64,000 nucleotides of DNA. Origin: Leptolyngbya sp. 'hensonii' (GTDB taxonomy: Bacteria; Cyanobacteriota; Cyanobacteriia; GCF-001939115). Location: the NCBI RefSeq assembly GCF_001939115.1, contig NZ_MQTZ01000046.1:62001-126000 (forward strand), read 5' to 3'. The notes beneath the pieces were generated by a model. That model made no database searches. It worked only from the letters and a program-made list of their open reading frames with translations, and was not told where the DNA came from. Below are positions 9,423 to 17,482 of the stretch, piece by piece (positions within the stretch are counted from its first letter, which is position 1; the number at the start of each line of letters is the position of its first letter). A program made the position numbers and the translations under genes.

Positions 9423-9444
9423 CTTTCCCCGGCTTCAGGGAAAG
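9423..9444 (+). terminator. possible terminator hairpin after BON-like gene
   Basis: CTTTCCC (9423-9429) pairs with GGGAAAG (9438-9444), 13 bp after the stop codon. No clean T tract follows, so the call is weak. Confidence 0.35.
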
Positions 9445-9551
9445 TGGAGCTGATTCATTCTGTTCTACAAGTTAATGAAGATTGCTCAGGCTGATCTGGG
9501 TTCGTGATGGCCCCTCGCTATACTGGCTATTAGGGATATGCGGTGGCCTGA

Positions 9552-11387
9552 ATGGATAATCTGTTCAAAGGTTTCGAGCAATTGCTGGAAATCGCCAAGG
9601 CTTTGGAAGAGAAAGCGGAAAAAGGCGAACTCAAAACTGATGTTCACATTAATTCCCGGAGCTTTAGCAGTATTCCTCAGCAAGGAAATATACCAGGTGG
9701 CATAGGGAGCAGCCGAATACAGTCCCCCCCATCTGGACCTGAAGGCAAAACTGATCCCGATCCAGCGGTGATCATCACTCCCTCTCCGGCTGAGGGCAAT
9801 CCAGAGGCCCAATCCTTGCGAGATGTGGGAGGGTTGGGTGAGGTTCTGAAAGAGTTGCGAGAGCTGGTCGAAATTCCGCTCAAGCGCCCAGATTTACTGA
9901 AACGGCTAGGTCTGGAGCCCACGAAGGGTGTTTTGTTGGTGGGGCCACCTGGAACAGGAAAAACCCTGACAGCCCGTGCCCTGGCTGAGGAGTTGGGAGC
10001 AAACTACATCGCGATCGTTGGCCCAGAAGTGATGGGCAAGTACTATGGCGAAGCGGAGGCCCGCTTACGCGGTGTGTTTGAAAAAGCAGCAAAATCAGCT
10101 CCCTGCCTGATCTTTATTGATGAAATTGACAGCCTGGCCCCCGATCGCAGCAAGGTGGAGGGAGAGGTTGAAAAACGCCTGGTAGCCCAACTGTTGGGCC
10201 TGATGGATGGGTTTGCCAGAGTTGATGGAGTGATTGTGCTGGCGGCGACCAACCGCCCCGATCACCTCGACCCAGCCCTGCGCCGTCCGGGGCGGTTTGA
10301 CCGGGAAGTGCAGTTTCGGGTTCCCGATCGGGAGGGGCGTCTGGAGATCCTCAAGATTCTGACCCGGGCCATGCCCCTGGAAGCCTCCGTTGATCTGGGG
10401 ATCATTGCCGATCTGGGGGTGGGGTTGGTGGGGGCTGATCTGAAATCGGTCTGCCAGAAAGCTGCCTATTCTGCCCTGCGTCGCCAGGTGCCTTCCCTGA
10501 GCGATCCCATTCCCGAAACCATGACCATCCACCAGCAGGATTTTCTCCAGGCAATCAAAGCCGTGAAGCCTGCTGTGTTGCGATCGGTGGAAATCGAAAC
10601 TCCAACCGTGGCCTGGGGCGAAATTGGCGGATTGGAGGAGATTAAGCGCATCCTGCAGGAATCGGTTGAAGGGGCATTGCTCTATCCCGAACTATATCAG
10701 CGCACGGGGGCTCAAGCGCCCCGTGGCATTCTCCTCTGGGGACCAGCCGGGACAGGAAAAACCCTGCTGGCCAAGGCTGTGGCTTCCCAGGCCAGGGCCA
10801 ACTTCATTGCCGTCAATGGTCCAGAACTGATGAGCCGATGGGTGGGAGCAGCAGAACAGGCTGTGCGGGACCTGTTTACGAAAGCCCGTCAGGCTGCGCC
10901 CTGCGTCGTCTTTGTTGACGAAATCGATACCCTGGCCCCGGCTCGGGGTAAGTTCAGTGGGGAGTCGGGGGTCAGCGATCGAGTCGTGGGGCAATTGTTG
11001 ACCGAACTGGACGGGATGCAGGGATGCCCCAATGTGCTGCTGGTGGGGGCAACCAACCGTCCTGAAGCCCTGGATCCGGCTTTGCTGAGGGCTGGACGAT
11101 TGGATTTACAATTGAAGGTCGATCTGCCCGATCGGGCAGGGCGTTTGGCAATTCTCCAGGTTCACAACCAGGATCGTCCCCTGGCCGGGGTCAGCCTGGA
11201 AGATTGGGCCACGACCACGGATGGGTGGAACGGAGCGGACCTGGCCCTGTTGAGCAATCAGGCTGCCCTGGAAGCTATCCGCCGCTATCGGGCCACTGGG
11301 CAAACGGATCCCCATCAGATCCAGATCACCGCTGCAGATTTCGCAACGGCTCACCAGACCCTGACCAGCCAGTTTCGATCGGCCTGA
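9552..11387 (+). CDS. double AAA+ ATPase, Cdc48/VCP-like
   Basis: A 611-residue protein with two AAA modules. After a 90-residue N-terminal part (amphipathic helix at 1-28, then a Pro/Ser-rich linker rather than the folded N-domain of true Cdc48), D1 has DVGGL at 91-95, Walker A GPPGTGKT at 131-138, Walker B IFIDEID at 187-193 and the second region of homology ATNRPDHLDPALRRPGRFDRE. D2 has WGEIGGLEEIK, Walker A GPAGTGKT near 397, Walker B VFVDEID near 455 and ATNRPEALDPALLRAGRLD. All catalytic residues appear intact in both rings. Likely an unfoldase or remodeller; the substrate is unknown. It is convergent with cbiD. Confidence 0.88.
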   Translation: MDNLFKGFEQLLEIAKALEEKAEKGELKTDVHINSRSFSSIPQQGNIPGGIGSSRIQSPPSGPEGKTDPDPAVIITPSPAEGNPEAQSLRDVGGLGEVLKELRELVEIPLKRPDLLKRLGLEPTKGVLLVGPPGTGKTLTARALAEELGANYIAIVGPEVMGKYYGEAEARLRGVFEKAAKSAPCLIFIDEIDSLAPDRSKVEGEVEKRLVAQLLGLMDGFARVDGVIVLAATNRPDHLDPALRRPGRFDREVQFRVPDREGRLEILKILTRAMPLEASVDLGIIADLGVGLVGADLKSVCQKAAYSALRRQVPSLSDPIPETMTIHQQDFLQAIKAVKPAVLRSVEIETPTVAWGEIGGLEEIKRILQESVEGALLYPELYQRTGAQAPRGILLWGPAGTGKTLLAKAVASQARANFIAVNGPELMSRWVGAAEQAVRDLFTKARQAAPCVVFVDEIDTLAPARGKFSGESGVSDRVVGQLLTELDGMQGCPNVLLVGATNRPEALDPALLRAGRLDLQLKVDLPDRAGRLAILQVHNQDRPLAGVSLEDWATTTDGWNGADLALLSNQAALEAIRRYRATGQTDPHQIQITAADFATAHQTLTSQFRSA

Positions 11388-11393
11388 GCATTC

Positions 11394-11425
11394 GACCAGC
11401 CTTGAATCTCCCCTCAGGGCTGGTC
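11394..11425. terminator. bidirectional terminator-like hairpin between AAA gene and cbiD
   Basis: GACCAGCC (11394-11401) pairs with GGCTGGTC (11418-11425). The hairpin sits in the 26-bp gap between two convergent genes and overlaps the last codons of cbiD. No strong T tract on either side. Confidence 0.45.
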
Positions 11426-12544
11426 ATTGGGAGCCTGGGACAAGGTGGCCCCATGGCGAACGATAATCTCCCCTCGCCGATCGAAGAGAATCACCCCCAC
11501 GCTCAGGGCGGTATCGGCATACTTTTTGACATAGGCTTCCGATCGCTGCTGAATTTTTGCTGCCATATGTTGGAAAACCGGTTTGGCCAGATGGAGTTGG
11601 ACCAGGTGTTGATAGGCTGCATCCGCCGTTTCCGCCTGCAAAACCTGCTGTACAGCAACTAAATCGCCACCCATCTGAGCCACCGCCGCAGCGATCGTCT
11701 CCAGCCTGCCATCGGCCAGATGGCTGGAGGTATTGAAGATGCCGCTAGCCAGTTTAATGAGCTTACCCTGATATCCGAGTAGGAGTACTGACCTTGCTCC
11801 CCGCAGGCCCGCCTCCACCAGAAGTGCCCCCAGCCAATTGCTCGTTTGCACGATCGTGGATTCTGGAATTCTGAGTCGCTGGGCCACCTGCAGACCATTC
11901 TGACCAATGCAGAACACCAGGTTAGGGGATTGTTTCACCTTTGCCTGCAAATCGATGCGGAATTCTTCCAACTGGTCAGCCGCTGACAGGGGTTGGGAAA
12001 TACCACTGGTGCCGAGCAGGGCCAGACCTTCCAGAATGCCAAAAGCCTCGTTGGAGGTGCGCCGGGCCAGTTGTCGCCCTTGGGGCAAGATGATTCGCAC
12101 CGTGACGCTGCGATCGGCAGGAATCAGGGGCAAAAGGTTTGCCTCAAAAAGCTGACGGGCAAAACTGTAAATCGCGGCTTCTCCTGTAGGCAGTTTCCCC
12201 AAGCCTTCGCCCCCTTCCAGAATCAGGGGCTGACCCTGCCATGCAGCCAGCTTGACCCAGGCCCAGATCAGCATATTGCGAGTCAGGTCCAGGTTATCGC
12301 CGGGATCGCTGAGGGTCATTCCCAGAGCACTGTCGGACTCCAGAGTAGCCAGTTGCTGAATCGGAATCTCGGCGGACTCAGTCGGGAGATCGATCAGCAC
12401 CGATGCCAACGATTCCTGCGGGGTTTGCAAATGGAGCAGGGCAGCTTTAGCAGCGGCCACGGCGAAAACGGGTAAGGTATAACCAGAACGAACCATAGGG
12501 AACAATGAGTATTCATGATCTTCAATCATGCTATAAATACCCAT
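11414..12544 (-). CDS. cbiD: cobalt-precorrin-5B (C1)-methyltransferase CbiD
   Basis: CbiD methylates C1 of the corrin ring in the anaerobic cobalamin path. The family pattern is visible: RSGYTLPVFAVAAAKAALLHL near the start (corresponding to the RTGYTTGTCAAAAAKAA region), LTRNMLIWAW, GGEGLGKLPTGEAAI, GTSGISQPLS, then SNWLGALLVEAG, GYQGKLIKLASGIFNTSSHLADGR near the C-terminus. Possible starts are at 12544, 12529 (MIEDHE) and 12496 (MVRSG); I keep the longest because no ribosome site decides it. A second cobalamin gene, cobH, lies at 40.2 kb, so the pathway is dispersed. Confidence 0.88.
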   Translation of the reverse strand: MGIYSMIEDHEYSLFPMVRSGYTLPVFAVAAAKAALLHLQTPQESLASVLIDLPTESAEIPIQQLATLESDSALGMTLSDPGDNLDLTRNMLIWAWVKLAAWQGQPLILEGGEGLGKLPTGEAAIYSFARQLFEANLLPLIPADRSVTVRIILPQGRQLARRTSNEAFGILEGLALLGTSGISQPLSAADQLEEFRIDLQAKVKQSPNLVFCIGQNGLQVAQRLRIPESTIVQTSNWLGALLVEAGLRGARSVLLLGYQGKLIKLASGIFNTSSHLADGRLETIAAAVAQMGGDLVAVQQVLQAETADAAYQHLVQLHLAKPVFQHMAAKIQQRSEAYVKKYADTALSVGVILFDRRGEIIVRHGATLSQAPNDQP

Positions 12545-12696
12545 TTAATTTTTGGATGCGTTAAGAACTGGTGCCCTGGCCGGGAATCTGGAATTTCTTA
12601 GACCTTGATCCGAGAAAAATCACAGGGTTTTATGTTGCTAATTGCCCATCTTCTTTAAGATATTTAAATATTATTGGTGCTTGAGTAATGTAACCT

Positions 12697-14205
12697 ATGC
12701 CGACGAATCTCTGGCCAGACGATGATTCTTACAATCAGTGTGATTCTGTTAGCTCCCTGTTGTCAGACCTCTCTGAGATGGAAGAGGAGCCGGATAATCC
12801 CTTCGAGCGAGGGCAGGAAGGCCGCAGACGTAAAGCAGCGGTAGTCCTGACGGTTATTTGGACGGGCACGATCGTGCTACACCTGGTTTCCTGGGGCACT
12901 TGGTTTGTGTTGGGCTTGACGACCCTGATGAGCCTGCATGCCCTGCGGGTGATCCTGGCCCGCCCCCTAGTTCCTTCCCAGCCTCTGGCCGACGATGATG
13001 ATCCGGATCAGTTTCCCTATGTCTCTCTGCTGGTGGCAGCAAAGAATGAAGAAGCGGTGATTGGCAATCTGGTCAGAATGCTCTGTAACCTGGATTACCC
13101 GGCCTGCCGTTATGACCTCTGGGTGATTAATGACAACAGCACGGACAGAACCCCTATCCTCTTGGATCAACTGGCGCAGGAGTACGATCGTCTCCATGTC
13201 ATCCACCGATCGGCCAACGCCACGGGGGGCAAATCGGGAGCGCTGAATCAGGTTTGGCCAATGACCCGGGCGGATATTATTGCGGTGTTTGATGCGGATG
13301 CCCGTGTCTCCAGGGATATGCTGCGCCATGTGGTGCCCCTGTTCCAGCGATCGGAAGTGGGCGCAGTTCAAGTGCGTAAGGCGATTCTGCAGGCTGACCC
13401 AGAATCCGGTACCGGACTCTCAGGTAATTTCTGGATTCAGGGGCAGATGGCCGAGATGGCGATGGATACCTACTATCAGCAGCAACGGATTGCGATCGGA
13501 GGGATTGGAGAACTCCGGGGTAATGGTCAGTTCGTGCGTCGGCAGGCCCTGCAAGACTGTGGGGGCTGGAACGAGCAAACTATTACCGATGACCTGGATT
13601 TGACCCTGAGATTGCATCTGAACCAATGGGATATTGATTGTCTGGCGGTGCCAGCCGTCCAGGAAGAGGGAGTGACCACGGTCCTGTCTCTCTGGCATCA
13701 ACGGAATCGTTGGGCAGAAGGGGGCTACCAGCGTTATCTGGATTACTGGCGTTTGATTCTGACGAATCGGATGGGATTCCGCAAAACCTATGATTTGGCG
13801 ATGTTCTGGCTGATTCAGTATGGGTTACCCACTGCCGCCATCCCGGATGTCTTGATGGGCCTGCTCCGCAATCGTCTGCCGATCCTGAGTCCGATTACGA
13901 CTTTGAGTTTGAGCCTGTCGCTGATGTGGACGTTCATGGGGCTGAGACGGGTGCAGCGGTTGGAGAATCGGCTTCGCAAAGAGCGCGGCCAGACCCCCCG
14001 ATGCATGTCTTTCCCCATGCTAATGATGACCCTGCTGCAGGCTTTGCGCGGAACCTTCTACATGCTCCACTGGGTACCGGTGATGACCAGTACGACTGCC
14101 CGAATGGCCGTCCGACCGAAGCGGCTGAAGTGGGTCAAGACGATCCACCATGGAACAGGGGATGTCTGGGTGGATCTGGCGGAGGAAACGGAAAAAACAG
14201 CTTAG
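12697..14205 (+). CDS. mgdA: family 2 membrane glycosyltransferase, probable monoglucosyldiacylglycerol synthase
   Basis: A 502-residue processive-type GT2 enzyme. An acidic N-terminal tail is followed by two membrane helices (about 48-88: AAVVLTVIWTGTIVLHLVSW and FVLGLTTLMSLHALRVILA), then the cytosolic GT2 domain with VAAKNEEAVI, DDD-type site FDADARV, acceptor site TDDLDLTLRL and QXXRW as WHQRNRWAEGG, then C-terminal membrane helices. The layout matches cyanobacterial Sll1377-type MgdA, which makes glucosyldiacylglycerol, the precursor of MGDG. The specific substrate is inferred from resemblance; another GT2 specificity is possible. The stop codon lies at the left edge of a palindromic element. 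Confidence 0.82.
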   Translation: MPTNLWPDDDSYNQCDSVSSLLSDLSEMEEEPDNPFERGQEGRRRKAAVVLTVIWTGTIVLHLVSWGTWFVLGLTTLMSLHALRVILARPLVPSQPLADDDDPDQFPYVSLLVAAKNEEAVIGNLVRMLCNLDYPACRYDLWVINDNSTDRTPILLDQLAQEYDRLHVIHRSANATGGKSGALNQVWPMTRADIIAVFDADARVSRDMLRHVVPLFQRSEVGAVQVRKAILQADPESGTGLSGNFWIQGQMAEMAMDTYYQQQRIAIGGIGELRGNGQFVRRQALQDCGGWNEQTITDDLDLTLRLHLNQWDIDCLAVPAVQEEGVTTVLSLWHQRNRWAEGGYQRYLDYWRLILTNRMGFRKTYDLAMFWLIQYGLPTAAIPDVLMGLLRNRLPILSPITTLSLSLSLMWTFMGLRRVQRLENRLRKERGQTPRCMSFPMLMMTLLQALRGTFYMLHWVPVMTSTTARMAVRPKRLKWVKTIHHGTGDVWVDLAEETEKTA

Positions 14206-14340
14206 GAATGAGAATTAAATAACACCGATAAACTTCTGCTTGCCCTCACCCCCCTGCCCCCTCTCCCGGCGGGAGAGGGGGAGGGGTTGGGGGTTGGGGG
14301 TGAGGGCTGAAAATCTCGGAGTTATTAAATCCACGATCCT
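14204..14340. repeat. 137-bp palindromic element, copy 2
   Basis: The ends are inverted repeats: AGGAATGAGAATTAAATAA at 14204-14222 and the complementary TTATTAAATCCACGATCCT at 14322-14340. The GC-rich palindromic core at 14242-14307 matches copy 1 (928-1066) closely. The element begins inside the stop codon of the glycosyltransferase gene. Confidence 0.85.
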
Positions 14341-14366
14341 TAATGGTCATTGGTCATCGGATTGAT

Positions 14367-14382
14367 CCCCTCCTGGGAGGGG
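14367..14382. repeat. CCCCTCCTGGGAGGGG palindrome, copy
   Basis: A short GC-rich inverted repeat (7-bp arms) followed by GTGGCCCGCAGGGATGGGG. Related sequences are at 27961-27984 and inside 56411-56505, so it belongs to a second small palindrome family scattered in this genome. Confidence 0.65.
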
Positions 14383-14471
14383 TGGCCCGCAGGGATGGGG
14401 TGGGTTTGGATGGGTCATCGGTGAGCTGGGACATGGTGTTTTGGAGCAGGGCAAGTTAGGGAGCGATCGTC

Positions 14472-14900
14472 ATGATTGCGGTACCGGAAAAACTGCTAAC
14501 GTTTGAGGAGTTCTTGGACTGGCTACCAGAGAACGATAGGCGGTATGAACTGATTGAAGGGGTCATTGTTGAAATGAAACCCACTGGCTCTCATGCAAGG
14601 GTGGCTAGCCTAATTGGGGCCAAGCTGTTTGAGCAGATGATAAAGATGCAGAAGCCCTGGTTTATTCCCATGCCTGCTGCCTTTGTCAAGCCTGATGCTA
14701 ATCGGGCGGGATACCAACCAGACGTTCTCATCCTGGATGATGAAACGGTCAAGAATGCCCCCTTGTGGGCTGATAGTTCAACAATTTGCCGAGGGGAATC
14801 AGCAAAGCTGGTGGTAGAAGTCAGGTGTTCAGTGCCGGAGGTGATACCTAACCCATCATCTTTTCCAGGGCAGTCTGGAGATCCTGGGTCAGGTCACTGA
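14472..14900 (+). pseudogene. Uma2-family (DUF820) protein, 3'-truncated
   Basis: Residues 1-117 match the start of Uma2/DUF820 proteins, a PD-(D/E)XK-fold family very abundant in cyanobacteria: LTFEEFLDWLPENDRRYELIEGVIVEMKPTGSHARV, then YQPDVLILDDETV and KLVVEV. The family continues after LVVEV with a lysine helix and the strand IPEYWIVD for another 60-70 residues; here homology stops at about 14825 and the frame runs into antisense of the acyltransferase gene. The conserved Asp (QPDVLIL) and Glu (VVEV) remain, but the fold is incomplete. A good ribosome site (GGGAG) and start survive. It lies right after two palindromic repeats. Confidence 0.8.
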
Positions 14901-16302
14901 CGGCCTGTTTGGCGGCTCTGCGGCTGCTCTGATAAGTTTCCCAGCGATCGGAAACAGAAATGGGCTGGCCCACGGTGATGTGGGCGGATTGTTTCCCCAA
15001 GCGAGGCCGTTTGAAGGGACTTTCCCCTTTAATCCGGGCGATCATGTCCCAGATCAGCAGGGTGGTTTCGGCAAAGCGCTCGGCAGTCGGCTTTTCCAGG
15101 ACATAGCGACCGGTGACGGCAACAAAGCTCTCCACCAGGCGCATGTGCCACATTCTGAGGTTGGCTTCCTCTGCGATGCGATCGGCCAGTCCCCGCTCCA
15201 GGGGCGACAGGGCTTCAATGTGCTTGATATCCTCCCGGAAAATGCGGTCCCAACCGGCCTGCTCTAAGCGACGACAGCGATCGATCATGCTGCCTTTAGG
15301 CTGGATCTCGAAATACTCCTCGGCGACTCTCAGGGCCGTATTCAGCAGGGCCTGCAGGCGGGCTGTAAACTCCCTCGGATCGGTGCCTTCTCCTTCTGGT
15401 GCATTGCCTGGATCGATGGGGGTCGCGGTTCCCCGATAAAACTGGGCATAATGCTGCTCCATCACCGTGAGCAGATGTTCTCCCAGAAGATACAGGCGGG
15501 CGTAGAGTCTGGCGATCGAGGGCTGATCGGCAGAGGATGCCTCTCGCATCAGCTTGCGGGTGGTGACACTGAGTTCCGGTGGTGGATTGTCTGGCTGCAT
15601 TCGGGCCAGACCGGTGTCGGCTTCTAGCTGAGCCAGCAATTTTTCGACCGGTTGCCAGGGGGACTCCACATAGCGGTACTGAATCCAGATCGGCACAATC
15701 AACACCGCTTCAGTGCGTCCGGCCTGGTGCAGGTCCTCGGCACACCAGAACCCCATCTGGGCAATTCCCGGCTCCAGGGGACTCATGATTTCGTTGTGGC
15801 CGTTGGTGGCTCCTTCGGGGGCAGCGGCGATCGGGAGTTTGCCATTGGCAAAGATATGGCGCACCGATCTCAACCCAGCCCGGTCAATCTTACCTCGGTG
15901 GATGGGGGTGCCCCCCAGGCGGGAATAGAGCCAACCCGCTGCTGAACCGGCCCAGAGGGGAATACCCCGATCGTACATAAAGTGGGCATGGACCGGCTGA
16001 CGCAGACGTACTCCCTGGCGGCGAGCTACCTGGGGCACATGCTGCCAGAGCAGGGAAGCCAGACAGAGGGGGTCATCCGTACTGGGATGGCGGAAGGCCA
16101 GCATAAAGCGGGTTTTCCCACTCTGAAACTGACGGTACAGATCAACCAGAATCTCTACCTGGTCTGCTTCGACGTGGGAAATGCCAGCACCAAAATTCAT
16201 CCAAAACGGGAGCAAAGAACGGGCGACGGTATGAACTGCCGGATTAAAAGCTGGTGGAATAAATTCCAGAGGGGGCTGGACCTGGTTGATGGTGTAAGAC
16301 AA
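14848..16302 (-). CDS. 1-acyl-sn-glycerol-3-phosphate acyltransferase-like protein
   Basis: A 484-residue protein with a PlsC-type acyltransferase domain in the first half: the HX4D motif RHPSTDDPLCLA at about 71-82, a second block GGTPIHRGKIDRAG and the PEG block AAPEGATNG. The second half is helical (RKLMREASS, LARLYLLGEHLLTVMEQHY, RLQALLNTALRVAEEYFEIQ). It is much longer than ordinary PlsC (about 240 residues), as in a cyanobacterial subfamily. It probably acylates lysophosphatidate or another lyso-lipid at the membrane. TTG at 16300-16302 is the apparent start, preceded by GGGAG. Being near the glycolipid synthase gene suggests membrane-lipid synthesis. Confidence 0.8.
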   Translation of the reverse strand: MSYTINQVQPPLEFIPPAFNPAVHTVARSLLPFWMNFGAGISHVEADQVEILVDLYRQFQSGKTRFMLAFRHPSTDDPLCLASLLWQHVPQVARRQGVRLRQPVHAHFMYDRGIPLWAGSAAGWLYSRLGGTPIHRGKIDRAGLRSVRHIFANGKLPIAAAPEGATNGHNEIMSPLEPGIAQMGFWCAEDLHQAGRTEAVLIVPIWIQYRYVESPWQPVEKLLAQLEADTGLARMQPDNPPPELSVTTRKLMREASSADQPSIARLYARLYLLGEHLLTVMEQHYAQFYRGTATPIDPGNAPEGEGTDPREFTARLQALLNTALRVAEEYFEIQPKGSMIDRCRRLEQAGWDRIFREDIKHIEALSPLERGLADRIAEEANLRMWHMRLVESFVAVTGRYVLEKPTAERFAETTLLIWDMIARIKGESPFKRPRLGKQSAHITVGQPISVSDRWETYQSSRRAAKQAVSDLTQDLQTALEKMMG

Positions 16303-16376
16303 GGTGAATCACTCCCAACAGAAATGGGCTTTTCCTTGTAGAATAACTTGGCGATCGCAGTTCGGTATCAGAAACC

Positions 16377-17249
16377 ATGGCTCAAGCAAAAATTGGCATT
16401 ATTGGTGGCAGTGGTCTGTACAGGATGGATGCCCTGAAAGACGTGCAGGAAGTTCAGGTGGAGACTCCCTTTGGCTCCCCTTCGGATGCTCTGATTGTTG
16501 GCACACTGGAAGGAACTCCTGTGGCTTTTCTGGCTCGACATGGGCGCAATCATCACCTGCTGCCCTCAGAACTGCCATTCCGGGCCAATATTTACGCCAT
16601 GAAGAGCCTGGGGGTGGAATACCTGATCTCGGCTTCTGCGGTGGGTTCCCTGAAGGCAGAAGTTAAGCCGCTGGACATGGTGGTGCCGGATCAGTTTATC
16701 GATCGTACCAAGGGCCGGATTTCTACCTTTTTTGGGGATGGGATTGTGGCTCACATCGCCTTTGGCGATCCGATCTGCCCACATCTGGCTTCTGTCCTGG
16801 GTGATGCGGTGGCGACCCTGAACCTGCCGGAAGTCTCCCTGCATCGGGGCGGCACTTATGTCTGCATGGAAGGACCGGCCTTTTCGACCAAAGCTGAATC
16901 CAACCTGTACCGGAGTTGGGGGGCTGACATCATTGGTATGACCAATTTACCGGAGGCTAAACTGGCGCGGGAAGCCGAGATCGCCTATGCGACTCTGGCC
17001 CTGGTTACAGACTATGACTGCTGGCACCCGGACCACGATAGCGTCACGGTGGAAATGATCATCTCCAATCTGCACCGCAATGCGGCAAATGCCCAGCAGA
17101 TTATTCAGGAAACAGTGCGCCGCCTCAGTCAGAATCCACCTGCTTCAGAGGCCCACTCGGCCCTGAAGTACGCGATTCTCACCCCCCTGGATAAGGTATT
17201 GCCTGCCACTAAGGAGAAACTTGGCTTGCTGTTGAAGAAGTACCTGTAA
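16377..17249 (+). CDS. mtnP: S-methyl-5'-thioadenosine phosphorylase
   Basis: MtnP cleaves methylthioadenosine to adenine and methylthioribose-1-phosphate in methionine salvage. Visible are the phosphate site GGSGLY at 10-15, [21 protein letters not shown], the purine-site region [16 protein letters not shown], and [27 protein letters not shown], all in family order. The 290-residue length is normal. The ATG at 16377 follows the divergent acyltransferase by 74 bp. A MITE lies just after the gene. Confidence 0.95.
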   Translation: MAQAKIGIIGGSGLYRMDALKDVQEVQVETPFGSPSDALIVGTLEGTPVAFLARHGRNHHLLPSELPFRANIYAMKSLGVEYLISASAVGSLKAEVKPLDMVVPDQFIDRTKGRISTFFGDGIVAHIAFGDPICPHLASVLGDAVATLNLPEVSLHRGGTYVCMEGPAFSTKAESNLYRSWGADIIGMTNLPEAKLAREAEIAYATLALVTDYDCWHPDHDSVTVEMIISNLHRNAANAQQIIQETVRRLSQNPPASEAHSALKYAILTPLDKVLPATKEKLGLLLKKYL

Positions 17250-17307
17250 TCTGCAGGGCATTCTTCCTGGTACGGAGAGCAGAGTTAAAGGGTCGCAGTG
17301 AATGCTC

Positions 17308-17480
17308 TAACCTTTGGCTTTGCTGAATGCAAATATGAATTACCCTCATCCCCGACCCTTCTCCCGCAGGAGAAGGGAGCTAAAACTCTTGTTCCCTCTC
17401 CTTTGGGAGAGGGCTAGGGTGAGGGCTGCATAAGGCTCAAGCACGAAAATCATCCTTCTATTCAGCAACGCCTAACCTTT
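17308..17480. mobile_element. 157-bp MITE with 8-bp target duplication
   Basis: The element proper is 17316-17472. Its ends are inverted repeats: GGCTTTGCTGAAT at the left and the complement GGCGTTGCTGAAT at the right (12 of 13 match). It is flanked by a perfect 8-bp direct repeat TAACCTTT (17308-17315 and 17473-17480), as left by transposition. The interior has GC-rich palindromic arms (CCCTCATCCCC ... CTAGGGTGAGGG) and no reading frame. It is non-autonomous; the transposase must be elsewhere. It separates the convergent mtnP and TPR genes and may act as a hairpin for both. Confidence 0.88.
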
Positions 17481-17482
17481 CT

